Assembly (NCBI RefSeq): GCF_025698545.1
Contig: NC_068575.1
Span: 56,119,980-56,183,979, forward strand
Direction: 5' to 3'
Length of the DNA: 64,000 bases
DNA from: Gossypium raimondii
Taxonomy: Eukaryota; Streptophyta; Magnoliopsida; Malvales; Malvaceae
Positions 1 through 13,413 of the stretch are shown here, one piece after another. Under the pieces are notes generated by a model. It was not told where the DNA came from and made no database searches. It saw only the letters and a program-made list of their open reading frames with translations. Positions within the stretch are counted from its first letter, which is position 1. Each line of letters starts with the position of its first letter. The translations under genes were made by a program, and so were the position numbers.

Positions 1-152
1 CAATAAATGCTTTAGACAAGCAGTATGCCTGACCACCATGAAAAGAGAGTGTCACACATTATAGCGCACTCAAGTTGATAACAATTTTGTCAAGTAAAGG
101 TGAACCATAATATCAACCTCCACCTTATAATAAAAAGGCAAAAAAGCCTCAC

Positions 153-3100
153 CAGTAAATTTTGAGGCTTAATATCACGATGACAAACACCAACCACGTG
201 ATGTAAATAATTCAGAGCACGACAAATCTGCAAAAACAATATAGCTTGTCACAATATGCACTGTGAATACATACAGCTGGAATATATTAGCAAAGCAGAG
301 CCAAGGATCACCTGGTATATATACAGCTGCACATGAAGAATGGGCACATGATAGTTCACTTTGGTGTAGTGCTTTGAAACTTGGTAAACAGTTTCCGGTA
401 CATACTCTAGAACAAGATTAAGATAGAGCTCATCTTTGTCAGTGTTTGAAAAGAAACAGTGCTTCAGTTGAACCACATTAGGATGGTCAAGTATACGCAT
501 AATCTGGAGTTCCCTATTTTTGTATCTTTTATCCTGCGGAACCTTCTTTATAGCAACAGATTCACCTCTTTCCAAGCACTTGGCCTACATTAACATAAAG
601 TCTCATGTAAAACTCAAAGAGACAGAATATTCTGAATAAATGCAGATACCAAAGACAAAGGGTTACAAACAAGAAAAGGGTTAAGAGCCAATAAATTTAT
701 ACCTGAAAGACAACGCCAAATGAACCTCTGCCAATCACACGCTCTGCCATGTAAGAGATTGTCTGAAGCCCAAGAAAAGAAATGCAATATTATGCGTTAA
801 TTGCAGCTTAGTCCAAATAGAATTATCAAATGAAATGAACCACCATGCATGTAAACCAAGACTCTGACATGACAATGACTTGAGCAAACTATTGAGCTGT
901 GTTCATTTTTTAAATAACAACTAAAACAAACAGCCTCCGCAGGAAAACTTATCTCCACCCCATCAAGAAAGAAAAGGGCATGGAAAAATTTACAATCCAG
1001 ATAAGCAGTTATGTACAACAAAACGTCATCCAAAATAAATCACCTGTTTTGGTTTCCCATCCCGACCACCAATAGTAGCTGAAATTATCTGACCCGTTTC
1101 TGTTCCATTTCCATTAATAACAGGAGCCTCCATATCCTGTGAAATACAAGTTACAAACAATAGTTTAGAAATAATCAAGGAAATAGATAACTGTAGGCAG
1201 CTTTGAATCATTTCAGAGAATCAAGTAACAATTTCCAAAAAAGTTGCTCAGAAGATCTCTTGTAGAACCATGAGCCATAGCCTGAGGAATAAGTAGATTG
1301 CTTCCTCGTTGATTCAATCCATAGCCCTCATTAAGGCTCAATCCAAGTCATAACATGGAAAGGAAAAGATTATTCCTCATTGATTCAATCCATTGCTCTT
1401 GTTAAGGCTCAATTCAAGTCATATGCATAGAAGGAACATTATAATCACTTCAAACTATATCAACAGCTTCTGACTTTTTAAGTTTGAAGAAGTGAATAAC
1501 TTCTTAGATGGTATTCCAGCTTACCTGGTTATAAATTTAAAACAAGGTGGATATGAAGACAATATTTAAGAGGGACATTTCAACATATATGTAGTGCTAA
1601 CTCTGAGAGTATAAGACCAAGCAATCACCTTCTCATCTGGGTCAGCTGTTTTCTCATCTCTAATTCTCATTTCATGCATTTCATTAGGGAGCAGATCAAC
1701 ATCTGGCTTTTCGGTTCTAGCAACAGAAGTTACATAGGACGTACTTGCTACAGTTTCCAGAGATGAAGAAGCCATATGTTTCTCTCTATCAGTGGTACTC
1801 CTCTCAACAAAATTTGATGCCTCATTTACCTTGCATTCTGATTCTTGATCAACCTTTGCCCTCTTGGTGCCAGTATCCCCACTCTGATGTGAAAATAAAA
1901 ATCAATCATAAAACCAAAAATAAAGAAAACAAGCATCCTCATAGTAATAGAGAACATTCATATTGCTATCTTTGTATACTTGTCTCATTGTAGATCTCAT
2001 ATGTTATCTTTTCATCAGAACGGAATTTTATATATACAGAAGGTAGTGACTTTGAATGATGAAGTAACAGTTTAAAGTGCATAAATATTACATAAAGAGA
2101 AACAGGCAAGTAGCTCATATGTTTACAAGATGCAGATTAACATTCAGTTCTCCTCCTCCTTTAAACAACTCTTATCACTTGTATAAGATCTTGTGGCTCA
2201 TTTGGTTATCTAAAGGGAAACCCAGATTAAGCTCAACAGTTCAAGGAGGATAGACAGACTTAAAAAACCCAGTCTGAAACTTAATGGTCAAATCTCAAAT
2301 TAAGTGGAATCCATCTTTTCTATTGTAGTTTGCTTTACTACTCTGCAGTAGGTGTAAAGGCAATAGAAAGAAACGATGTAGAGGCTCAAATGTAATTTTC
2401 TAAGTTCCTTTCCATTCTAGACTTCAGTCCATGATCACATATTGAAGTTAACATCACAAGGACCCAACCATTTAGGTAAGTAATATGTCTGCAGCATTTT
2501 ACCTCTATAATAAAGCCCCTACCAAGAAAAAAGAAAGTTCGTTTAAGACATTTCCCATTCTCAGGAAAAACCAAAATTGGTGATTTGACCCATCACCAAC
2601 CTAAAAGCAAAGCTCTACAGAAGATACAACCATTGCAGCCTGACTTTCCATAAACCACCATGGTAAACATATAATCTAAAACTAAAGGTTGGCTTATGAC
2701 AATTACACGCATAAAAGCATAAGCATGACCTTATGCTATTGATATCAAGATATCAAGATATCCTAAATCAGAAAATCAAAGAAGAGATCCACCAACGTTG
2801 ATCAATAAATGAATAGAACACAATCAAAGTCGATACAAATATGCAAGACAATTCAAAAAGCACGGCAATAAAACCTTTTCAGAAACAAAAGCAATGAAGC
2901 AAAAAGCAAAAGACTTAAGCTACCAATGCCATTCCTCTCGTCCTCGCTTCAACCTTCAAAAACTATTATATTTATAAAAACAAAAAAAAACAAAGAACAA
3001 AAAGAGAATAATAGTTAAACAACCAGCTATAAGACAAAAATAATTACGCAACCAGAACAAAAGAAATCACATATATAGCATTAAACAAATAATAATCCAG

Positions 3101-3372
3101 CTAAATCTAGATATAATCATAACAAAAATATATATTTTCTCCATTTATCTAATGAAGAAAATTGAATAACAAACAAAAAATCAATATTTTCGGTGAGCAA
3201 AACTTATAAAAGAAATCCAAAAATCCATTCCGTTTTTCTAGCATTTCTATAAACATTACAAAAAGAGAGATTAGCGTCAAATAAATCCATGAAAAAAAAC
3301 AGAACTTACGGGATCGGAAGAACTAGAAGAACGACCGGAAGCAATGCTCTTGAGACGACGCATCACATTCAT
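153..3372 (-). CDS. Shaggy-like (GSK3) protein kinase, group III type (ASK-theta/AtSK32-like), 5' part only
   Basis: Six exons can be read on the minus strand, all with GT-AG borders and all in phase 0: 3310-3372, 1629-1883, 1044-1136, 703-762, 312-584 and 153-227. They encode the first 273 residues. The start [14 protein letters not shown] and a long acidic N-terminal extension (residues 1-130) match the plant group III shaggy kinases AtSK31/AtSK32. The kinase domain begins with the glycine loop GRGSFG (148-153), followed by the ATP-binding Lys in VAIKK (about 170) and the catalytic loop HRDIKPQN (264-271, Asp266). The last visible exon ends on a GTGAGG donor, so the activation loop and C-lobe lie beyond the left edge. 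Family knowledge: these Ser/Thr kinases act in brassinosteroid and stress signalling in cytoplasm and nucleus. Introns 1 and 2 are the longest (1426 and 492 bases). No stop or frameshift is seen. Confidence 0.93.
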
Positions 3373-4114
3373 GATTTTAGACCGTAACTTCTTGAAGCTA
3401 AAACAACGATTTTGGCTTTCACAACAGATACGAGAAGAGAAGAGAGAAAACCTGCTTTCTCTCTTCTTCTTCTCCGTCTTCGATCCTATAACCAGAATTA
3501 CAGATGGTGGCAAAACCAACCCAAAAGGAAATAAAATATAACAAATTAACGTAATCAACAAAAATTATAACTTCACTACATTTATTTTAAAACATTTTAA
3601 ATAAACATAAATGTTTTTTTTTTATTTTCTCAAGTTCTCTTTTCCTTTTTCTTTCTTTTCTCTTTGAATATCTAACAAAACTCAATTTAAAATTTATATA
3701 TTTTTTTTAAAAAAAACTAAGGAAAGGGAAACTTTCTGTCTATAGAAATTTTTTTGTTCCATAAAACCCACCAAATGTCTTTCCTGGTTTGATTTTTCGT
3801 TGGTCAAAGCTGGACCAAAAGCCAATCATACAAGCCTAATCTATTGCTAACTTCAGTCAAACGGGAAATATGATCCGTCGATTCCTTACAAAGAGAGATC
3901 CAACGATCGGGTACAATAAGGACTTTTAGGTAATTACAGCTCTCCTTTATGTAAGGGAGGTTCTTGAGACAGATTTTTCATTTTCCCCTTGACGGGATAT
4001 TCGGGGGAACTTTGACCAATCTTTGACGCATCTTTTGGCGGTTAAATTTTATATTAATTTCCTTCTAATTCAGAAATTAATAGACTCTAATATGTATTTT
4101 TAATTTCCTTTTTA

Positions 4115-4169
<55 letters not shown>

Positions 4170-5540
4170 GTGGGTTTAGGTCAGTCTATGTGTAGACTTG
4201 TTTTTCTTATAATATAATAACATTACGCGTGATTATTTTTTAATTGAAATTTGAATGTGCCTGTAAAAAGCCAACAACAACAAAAAAACTACGCTTAAAT
4301 TATGCAGTTTTCTAGGCTTCACCATTACTATAAGCTATACATGTTTTTTTCTAAATTATGCAAAAAATTTGTATAAATAATATAAAAATTCAAAGACGAG
4401 AGTTGAAGTTGAAAACTCAAATTATATTTTTTATTACATTCAAATATTTGACCGCTTTGAACTCAATTTTGAATCTAGCAAATGAGTTTCGTTCCTACGC
4501 ATAAAGATGATAAATCATGATGTTTTATAATTATAAAGTGATGTACCAAGAAAATAATTATAATGTATGATTATAAAGTGTGTAATGATAAATAGGGGAA
4601 GGCTCGCTATGCACAGAAGCTGTAAGGAAGGCACGATGCAATTGTTGGCCCATCAGAAACTCAGTCCAATGGTTGCGCCATCTTAAAAATTATGGACCAG
4701 AAGCCCCTAAGAATATGAAAAACACCACCTTTTCCGAAGTTTAGCAATATCGGGTTTTAAAATCTAGGCTTAAAATTATATTAAAATATTATTTGATAAA
4801 CTAAAAAAATTTAAATAAGTATATAATTTTGTAAATACGGGGAAAATATACAATTATATTGTTTCATAAAAATAATTTTTAATAGGATAATACTAAATTT
4901 TAATTATTTCATAATTTTAATTTTATTAATATAATATTTTACATTATTATAGATAGTTTTAGATAAAATTAAATATAATAGTTTAAATATTTCATTTTTA
5001 ACAAAAGTAAAAACATTAGTTGTTTTTAATATAGTTATAAAATCAATTTAACCAACTACCTATTACTTCACACATTTTTTGGAAAACGTTGAATTAACTG
5101 AAATAAAAAATCAATAATTTATTAAACATAAATTCAATACAAGCTACAACGTAAGTAGGCAAGATATTTGAAAAATGTTTGAAAGCCATACTATCTTCTT
5201 CTTTTTTTACGATTATCAAGAGAAAGTAAAATATCTCATACTTAAACGTGTTTGATTTTTGTTTTGCCCTGAATGGGAATGAAATTTAATATTCTCTTTT
5301 AGGGTTGAATTTTGGAGAAGGGAATGTGTAAACCCTGTAGGCAATTTAGTGGCTTTTTCCTTCATTTGTGGGGTTAATTTTGTTCCTAAATTATGTGTCC
5401 AGTAGCAGACAAGGGTGGTGCAGCTTTCTGACCACGATATCATTGCATGAAGACGAGCCACAATCATGTCACCCCAAAACGTCCAAATTTCACATTTTAT
5501 CTCTCTTGATGTGAAAGATTTAAGGATAGCCTTTTAGTAA
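3373..5540. other. 5' leader of the kinase gene and upstream intergenic DNA
   Basis: The purine/pyrimidine-rich stretch just upstream of the kinase ATG (about 3373-3490) is the likely 5' untranslated leader on the minus strand. The rest is AT-rich intergenic DNA with homopolymer runs. I see no other gene in it. Confidence 0.5.
4114..4169. repeat. (ATT)n microsatellite
   Basis: About eighteen uninterrupted ATT/TTA units lie in the upstream intergenic DNA of the kinase gene. This is a likely length-polymorphic marker. Confidence 0.95.
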
Positions 5541-5548
5541 GTTCGACA

Positions 5549-5915
5549 TAGGCCTGTCCATGGGCCCGGGCGGCCCGGCCCGGCCCGGCCCGACGACCTG
5601 CCCGAAATATGGGAGGGTTCGGGTAAAAATATAGGCCTGAAATATAGGTTTGGGCAAAAAAACAAGGCCTGTTTAAAAAATGGGCTGACTCGGGCTCAAC
5701 TTTTTTGGCCTAAGCCCAGCCCGGCCCGAATATAATAAATATATATATTTTTTTTTAATTTTTAATTTTTAATTTTAAAATACTTTAAAAATATTTTTTT
5801 ATTTTTTTTATTTTTAAAATATTTTTTTTGTGTTTATTAAAAATCGGGCCGGGCTCGGGCTTATTATTTTTTCCCGGGCTCGAACCCGGCCCGGCCCGGC
5901 CCATGGACAGGTCTA
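5549..5915. mobile_element. Non-autonomous hAT-like inverted-repeat element (MITE) with CCGG-rich ends
   Basis: The ends are inverted copies: the left starts TAGGCCTGTCCATGGGCC and the right, read inward on the other strand, starts TAGACCTGTCCATGGGCC. Both ends continue into GGCCC/CCCGG-rich stretches and enclose an AT-rich core without coding capacity. The flanks carry a perfect 8-bp direct repeat GTTCGACA (5541-5548 and 5916-5923; the match can be stretched to 9 with one A). Eight-base duplications and ends beginning TAG are typical of the hAT superfamily. If the 9-bp reading is preferred, a Mutator origin is the alternative. A long hairpin could form if it is transcribed. Confidence 0.85.
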
Positions 5916-5923
5916 GTTCGACA

Positions 5924-6517
5924 GCTATACATGCATTATTGTTTGGATTTCAAAATTTTCTCCCATTTTAATTTCATATGGAATTAATGATTTAAATTTT
6001 AAGATTTTTTTATCAAAACAAATTATTAATATCTAAAATTTTGTTCTCATACTAGCCAAAGTTTTTGCATTAAAAAAAACAAAATTTTATGGCCATCTTT
6101 AAAACTATCGTTCTTGGATTGTGACCCAAGGTTCCCCCACATAAAAACCAAACCAAGCTAACCAAAGCTGGCAAACAAACCATATCATTATCCAAAAAAC
6201 GCTGTTACTATTTCGGCTCTTCTCTTTTAGTCAAGTAACCTCCAAAAACGTGGTGTCGTTTCATTGGCTTATCAATTTATCACGTAGACACTAGACAATG
6301 CCAACCACCAAAGCTTGCTTAACCAGTTAAGGTATTCATTGTCCCATAAGTGATCTAAGTTCAAATTGTATTAATCGTACTGCCTAATTAAAAAAAAAAA
6401 AAAAAGCAAAGCTTTCTACGAGAGGACATGCTTCCTCATTTAATGCCCATTTGCAACTTAAGCCTCAAACCCAATCTAAATTGCACCGGCAGCGCGTTGG
6501 CCTTACTTGCCCAGCCG
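5924..6517. other. Intergenic, no gene seen
   Basis: AT-rich spacer between the small inverted-repeat element and the copia retrotransposon. It contains a poly-A run near 6390. No coding exon could be supported. Confidence 0.5.
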
Positions 6518-6522
6518 CCATG

Positions 6523-6660
6523 TGTTAGTAATATAGTTTTAATTTAACTTTCAGTTAGTTAGTTAGCAGTTATGTTTCTGTTATTTCCTTTCTAAGTTGT
6601 ATATAACAAGACCTTTGCATTAAAAATAGATTGAGCAGTTTCATATATTTTTATTCTACA
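6523..6660 (+). repeat. 5' LTR of the copia element (138 bp)
   Basis: TG...CA bounded. It differs from the 3' LTR mainly by 15 extra bases around 6577-6592 and a few substitutions. Confidence 0.95.
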
Positions 6661-6670
6661 TGGTATCAGA
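6661..6670 (+). other. Primer-binding site (initiator tRNA-Met type)
   Basis: TGGTATCAGA directly abuts the 5' LTR, matching the start of the usual plant copia PBS complementary to tRNA-iMet. The match fades after ten bases. Confidence 0.8.
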
Positions 6671-6749
6671 TGTAAAATTTTCTATTCTCTTGTATTTTCC
6701 TGCACTTTCTTGCTTCTCAAACACTCTGTCTCTTCGATTTTTTTTTCCA

Positions 6750-9700
6750 ATGGCACTCTATGATCCTACACTACCTTCTAGTCCTTATTACCTTCATCCA
6801 AATGAAAATCCAGCCTTAGTTCTTGTTTCTCCTGCCTTATCAAGCTCGAATTATCATTCTTGGTCTCGAGCAATGACAATGGCGCTTTTATCCAAGAACA
6901 AACTTCAATTTGTTGATGGCACAATCACAGTTCCGCTCAGAACGGATCCTCTTTATCCAGCTTGGGAAAGGTGTAATACTATGGTGATTTCTTGGCTGCA
7001 TCACTCTATCTCACCTTCGATCATGAATAGTATTCTTTGGCTCGATTTTGCTTATGTTGTTTGGCGTGATCTCCGTGAACGTTTTTCTCAAGGAGATGTT
7101 TTTCGCATTTCTGATCTCCAAGAAGAGATCTCTACTTTCAAGCAAGATGATCGCTCGGTCACTGATTACTTTACTGAGTTGAAGATTCTCTAGGACGAGT
7201 TGATGAATTTTCGACCGATTCCTGTCTGTTCTTGTCCAACATCTTGTTCCTGTGGTGTTTTTGCTACTCTTCAGAAATATCATGATAATGACTATGTTAT
7301 TCGTTTTCTTAAAGGCTTTCATGATCGTTTTGCTGCTGTTCGCTCTCAAATTATGCTCATTGATCCGTTGCCTACGATCAATAAAGTTTTTTCTCTAGTC
7401 ATTCAACAAGAACTCCATCTTACTGCTGGATCTTCTCAAGTTTTGTTTGTAACACACTGCGCCAACATTCTTCTTCCAAGAAATCTCAGGTAAAATCGCT
7501 TCCTGATTCACCGCAGTGCACTTTTTGTGGCAAATCCAGGCATACTGTTAATACCTGCTATGAGAAGCATGGTTATTCACCTGGTTATAAGTCTCGTGGT
7601 CGGGCTTCTCGTGCACACACTGTGCTTGATGGTAGTGCTGCACAATCCTTGAACCCTTCACAATCTGTTGCTACATTGCTATCTGATTCTTGTGTTACTT
7701 TGACACAAGACCAATTACAACAACTGTTTGCATTGCTTCCATCTTCCAACTCTACCACCCCACCTTATGTTACCAACACTGCCTCTTCCTTACATCAAAT
7801 GCCTTCTACATCTGCATGTAACCTCTTTTCCTTTCAATCACACAATTGGATCATAGATACTGGTGCGACTGATCATATTACACATTCTTTATCCTTATTT
7901 GCCTCTTTTACTTCAATTAAACCTGTGTATATCAATCTTCCTAATGGCACCAAAGTTTGTGCTCGATTTTCTAGCACAGCCATTTTCAATGATAGCCTTT
8001 ATATTACAAATGTCCTTTATGTTCCTCAGTTTGCTTTCAATCTATTATCTGTCACTAAACTTATTGCGACATTATCTTGTTCATTTACCTTTCACAAAAC
8101 TTATTGCTCCTTACAGGCCCTTCCCTCTTTGAAGATGATTGGTACAACTAACGTTTTCCATGGTCTTTATATTTTGGACTCACCAGCTCAAACCTTCTCC
8201 ACTACTGTTCCCACTGCCTTGTCAGCTACCACCACTTCATGTCACCTTTGGCATCATCGTCTTGGTCACCTTTCTGACTCTAGATTGAAGTTGCTTTCTC
8301 CTTCCATTCCTTCTTTGACCATGACAAATAATGTAAATTGTGTAACACCCCCTAACCCCAAACCGTCACCGGAACAGGGTTACGAGACATTACCAGACAT
8401 ATTAAAAATTTACAAATAAACAAATCATAAATAACCAACATATTAAAAAATATATATAAATCATAAATTCATATAAACATTACTAATTGACTTCATTCGG
8501 TTTTTTTTTTATAAAAATTTTGGCAGCATTTCTGCTTATTTTTACATTAAACCTCCTGCAAATAAAACCATAACTTTTCCAAACATAACCAATTCAACCA
8601 ATTCATTTCACATTCACATTTTCTATTCTAAATACATTCTAATCAAACTCAATTAATTCAATATCAATTTAAATTTATCAATGTACTAATTAAATTGGAA
8701 TGGATAAATTTCTTTCATTAAAATTCTTAGATTTATAATACTAACATTTTTAACTATTTATATTCAAAACATAATAACGTTTATACACATCCTATGTACA
8801 TGCCACATTACTAAAAGAAAATATACATCACCAAAATTTGTTGAAGTCGGGTCTGGTTTTGGATGCTGATACAGTACTTGACTTCTACAACTCATGCACT
8901 GAACAATCAGACGTTGAGTATTTCATACTCAGTGGTATTACTATAAATTAAACTATTTAATAATAAAATTTCAAATATTGACCATAATCTTATAAATCAC
9001 TTTAAATTAAATATACATATTCATATATCATTCCATAGATCTTAAATTTATATATATATATATTTACATACTAATTAAATTTATAATTTAACTCATACAT
9101 TCTTTCTCGTATTTTTTTTCTATAGTGTCAAATCAACCAATTTCATTTTCAAATTTTCATTTCAATTATTTACCCTATTAACAAGGCTCGGACTCTGACA
9201 TATACGAGGATTCCACCCAAACACACTAGAATATCCAACCTAAACACACCCGGAATTATTTAAATCCTCCAGAACACACCAATAAGGCATTAAATGCCTC
9301 TTCGGATAAACCGAAGCATATAATAATATAATCATCTTCTCGGCCGAACTACAAATCTCATCACCACATCACAAATCCAATGGCATGCCATTTGTATCCA
9401 ATCTAGTCCGATAAGTTAATAGGGTATTATTTTACTTTTCCAATTTCGAATTCATTTCCACACAATTTCAAATATTCAAACAATTCAAAACATCTATTAT
9501 TTCAATTCACATATATTTCAATATAGCATTTAGTAAATAGTTTAAGTTATAGTAATACAAACCCGGAATACGCGTTTACTCCTCAACGATCTTTTCTTTT
9601 CCTTTGGATGCCGATGCCTCGTTTTCCTTGTTAGCTACGAAAATAATAATTATTTTTACTATTAATTACAACATTAAAAAAATAATAATATTAATTAAAT

Positions 9701-12700
9701 TTTATTCAATTCCTACTTATTCCCAATTTAATTCTAACTAAGCTTACTTATTTTTCTAACTTAATTCATACTTCTTTTCTACTTAATGTCTTATCATATT
9801 TAACTCTACTTTTCAATATTCATAATTAAACCCTAATTTAAGACTTTTATAACTTAATCCTAACTATGTAAAATTTATAACTTAGTTTACAAATCAATCT
9901 TTTTATCTATTCTAACTAGAAATTCTATCAACTAAACCCCTAATTTAACAACTTGTTCAAAATGAATCATGTTCAAAAACCTATGAACTTCCATAACCTC
10001 CACTTGATTTCAACAAAACTTTGTTTTAAAGCTTCTAAATCATCAAAATTAAGAGAAAAAGGGCTAAATTTAACTTACCAATTAAGCTTGAAGCTTTAAA
10101 ATCCAATTTTCCCCTTTTCTTTTCTTTCCCCTTTTTCTTTCCCTGTTTTCGTCTCTTTCTCTGTTTCTATTCTGTTCTTCTTTTGTATCTTTTTCTTTTT
10201 GTTTTACTTCCTTTCTATATTTCTTTTATTTTAACTAATAACATTAATAATATATTATTATAAAAAATCTTTTACTTATTAATTAAGCACATATTTATTT
10301 TTATTACAAGTGTACCTATGTAATTATTACTATTACACATGACTTCAATTTTTACCATACATTTGTCATCTATTTACTTTATTTAATATATATAATAATA
10401 TAATATAATATAATTAATATAATTTATTATATTATATAATAAAATAATATACATAACATAAAAATCTCATATTTTTATCACTTACACGCCTATTTTTTTT
10501 TGTTAATGACTTAATTGCCATTTTAATTCTTTTTATTTTCTACTAATCTATAATTTAACTTTTACCTCTAATTCAATTTAATCCTTTTTCCTAATTTCTC
10601 TTAATTAAACTAAATTCACCCAATTAATACCTAATTAAGAACTTAACTAAACTCATAATTATTTCAAGTAAAAAAAATTTTTTTGACTCAGTTTACTAAG
10701 ACGGAGGCCCGATAATGTACTTTTCCGATGCTTGTAAATTTTGGGTCATTACAAATTGTAAAGCCTGTCATTTGGCAAAACAAAAGAAAATACTTTTTCC
10801 TGTAAGCAATTCTGTTTCCAATAAAATATTTGAACTTGTTCATATTAATATTTGGGGTCCGACTGATGTTGTTTCTATTACTGGTCATCGTTATTTTCTA
10901 ACCATTGTTAATGATTTCAGTCATTTTAATTGGATCATTCTATTGAAAGCCAAATCTGAAGTTCGTACTCATATTCAAAATTTTTACACACTTATTGAAA
11001 CTCAATTTTCCTCCAAAATTAAGGTCATTCGAACTGATAATGGCCGTGAGTTTGCTATTCCAGCTTTTTATGCTTCTAAAGGAATCATTCATCAAACCTC
11101 TTGTGTTGAAACTCCATAACAAAATGGCCTTGTTGAACGTAAGCACCAACACATTCTTAATGTTTCACGGGCTCTTTTATTTCATTCTGGTCTACCTAAA
11201 CATTTTTGGGGACATGTTGTCCTTCATTCTGTGTTTCTTATTAATCGTACCCCAACTCCTCTTTTGGCTAACCTTACTCCTTTTGAAAAACTTTACCAAA
11301 CTAAGCCTAACTTTCAACATCTACGTGTCTTTGGTTATCTTAGTTTTGCTACAACCCTTACTGCCCATCGTCACAAATTTGACCCTCGAGCCCGTGAGTG
11401 TATTTTTCTTAGATTTCAACCAAATGTTAAAAGCTATATTCTTTTTGACCTGTTATCCCATGCTATCTTTGTCTCAAGAAATGTCATATTTCATGAGTTA
11501 GTCTTTCCTTTTTCTCATCAACCATCTCATTCCTCCACCCCAAAATTGGTTTTTGACTCCTCCATCACTTATGATTTGCCACCTCAACCACAGGTTACAC
11601 CTCTTGCTCCCTTACAACCTTCCAGGCCACTTCGTATTAGGAAACCACCTTCTTATTTAGACCAATATCATTATTTTTTAAGCAAGGCTGCTATCAATCA
11701 TCTTCGATGCACAACACCCTTCACTCTTGCCATTAGTGCTTCTTCTATACCTACAACATATTTACAAGCTAGTAAAATTTCTCATTGGAGAGAAGCAATG
11801 CAAGCTGAAATTTCTGCTCTTGAACAAAATAACACCTGGATCATTATGGATTTACCTCCAGGCAAGACTGCAATCGGTTGTAAATGGGTTTATCGAATGA
11901 AATATAGATTCGATGGTTCTATTGAATGTTATAAGGCTCGTTTGGTTGCAAAGGGGTTCACACAAACCAAGGGTGTCGATTATTTTGATACTTTTTCACC
12001 TATAGCCAAGCTTACCACTGTTCGCTTGTTACTTGCTATTGTTGCTTCTGAAAATTGGTTTTTGCACCAGCTTGATGTTAACAATGCTTTTTTGCATAGA
12101 AATTTGACTAAAGAGGTTTATATGTTTTTACCTCCTGGTTTTGATTCATCAACTCCCACTAAGGTTTGTAAGTTACGAAAATCCTTATATGGTCTGAAGC
12201 AAGCAAGTCGACAGTGGTTCGTTAAGCTCACATCAGCTCTTACTTCTCTTGGTTGTATTCAATCCAGTTCTGATTTCTCCTTGTTCGTTAAAAAGGATGA
12301 TGTCTCATTCACTGCATTATTGGTTTATGTTGATGATGTCATTCTGGCTGGTGATCATTTGGATGAAATAGCAAGAGTTAAAGCTTTTTTGGATTCTACA
12401 TTTAGTATTAAAGACTTGGGTGATCTAAAGTATTTTCTTGGCCTTGAGGTTGCTCACAGCTCTGCTGGTATTCACCTTTGTCAACGAAAATATACTATAG
12501 ACATATTGTCTGATTTTGGTTTCTCAGATTGCAAGCCTGTTAAGACTCCAATGGCTACCAAAATTCCTCGAGATGCTTTTGCAGATTTACTTCCTGGCAA
12601 TACTCTTTTTAGGAAACTTATTGGCCGACTCTTGTATCTGGTTTCTACTAGACCTGGTCTTGCTTTTGCAATTCAACAGTTGAGTCAATTCTTAGACCAA

Positions 12701-13278
12701 CCTACAGTCACTCATCTGCAAGCTGCTCATCGTGTTCTTCGCTGCCTGAACGACTGCCTTGATTTTGGTCTCTTCTTTTCTGCTTCTTCATCACCTATAC
12801 TGAAAGCCTTTAATGACTCTGACTGGGCTGGTTGTCCTCTAACACACCGTTTTGTGACTGGTTATTGTCTGTTTTATGGTGATTCCCTTATTAGTTGGAA
12901 GGCTAAAAAGCAAACCACTGTGTCTCGTTCTTCCTCAGAGGCAGAATATCATGCACTTGCCTTTACTGCTTGTGAAATTCAGTGGCTTCGATTTCTTTTG
13001 CGTGATTTGCACTTACCTATTTTTGGTCCTACTGCCTTGTTTTGCGACAACATCTCCGCTCCTCAGATTGCTGCAAATCCACATTTCATGAACGTACTAA
13101 ACATATTGAAATTGACTGTCATCTTGTTCGTGAGAAGGTGCTATCCGGTGTTGTTAAACTGCTTCCTTGTTCTTCCAAGGATCAACTAGCTGATATCTTC
13201 ACTAAAGCTCTTGCTGCTATTCCTTTTCAGATTATATTGTCCAAGCTGGACTTGTTTTCCATACACTCTCCAGCTTGA
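6750..13278 (+). pseudogene. copia gag-pol polyprotein, broken
   Basis: The Gag ATG is taken at 6750. Gag carries the LTR-copia N-terminal (UBN2-like) region, a TAG stop at 7191-7193, a frameshift near 7450, and then a CCHC zinc knuckle (CX2CX4HX4C, 7517-7558). The protease motif DTGATDH lies near 7857-7877. A GAG-pre-integrase motif (LWHHRLGH) lies near 8250-8273. The integrase zinc-binding region is split by the solo LTR at 8341-10753; insertion plus duplication is 2418 bases, so the frame is kept. The integrase core has the DNG step near 11035. A TAA at 11117 replaces an expected Gln codon. Reverse transcriptase shows LDVNNAF, LYGLKQASRQW and YVDD (about 12071-12345). RNase H follows, and a one-base loss near 13086 moves the last part to another frame, which ends at 13278 just before the polypurine tract. 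Confidence 0.93.
8341..10753 (+). mobile_element. Solo LTR (probable Ty3/gypsy) inserted in the copia element
   Basis: This 2413-bp block begins TGTAACACCCC and ends GGGTCATTACA. A perfect 5-bp duplication AATTG borders it (8336-8340 and 10754-10758). It has no PBS, polypurine tract or coding region, as expected for a solo LTR left by recombination between two LTRs. The TGTAACACCC start and the length over 2 kb recall the long LTRs of plant Tekay/Del-type gypsy elements, including cotton ones; this family assignment is from memory. It is younger than its copia host. Confidence 0.88.
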
Positions 13279-13285
13279 AGGGGGA

Positions 13286-13408
13286 TGTTAGTAATATAGT
13301 TTTAATTTAACTTTCAGTTAGTTAGTTAGCAGTTATGTTTAAGCTGTATATAACAAGACCTTTGCATTGAAAATAGATTGAGCAGCTTTCATATATTTTT
13401 ATTCTACA
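13286..13408 (+). repeat. 3' LTR of the copia element (123 bp)
   Basis: Same ends as the 5' LTR with one 15-base deletion and a few substitutions. The CCATG duplication follows. Confidence 0.95.
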
Positions 13409-13413
13409 CCATG

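Larger units (their letters stand above)
6523..13408 (+). mobile_element. Ty1/copia LTR retrotransposon with short LTRs, nested insertion
   Basis: The two LTRs (6523-6660 and 13286-13408) begin TGTTAGTAATATAG and end TTCTACA. The element is flanked by a perfect 5-bp target duplication CCATG (6518-6522 and 13409-13413). The primer-binding site TGGTATCAGA follows the left LTR directly, and a purine tract (TTGAAGGGGGA, 13275-13285) precedes the right one. The order gag, protease, integrase, reverse transcriptase, RNase H is that of Ty1/copia. The element is dead: it has nonsense codons at 7191 and 11117, frameshifts near 7450 and 13086, and a 2413-bp insertion at 8341. It sits about 480 bp beyond the stop codon of the HD-ZIP gene, in convergent orientation. 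Confidence 0.96.
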
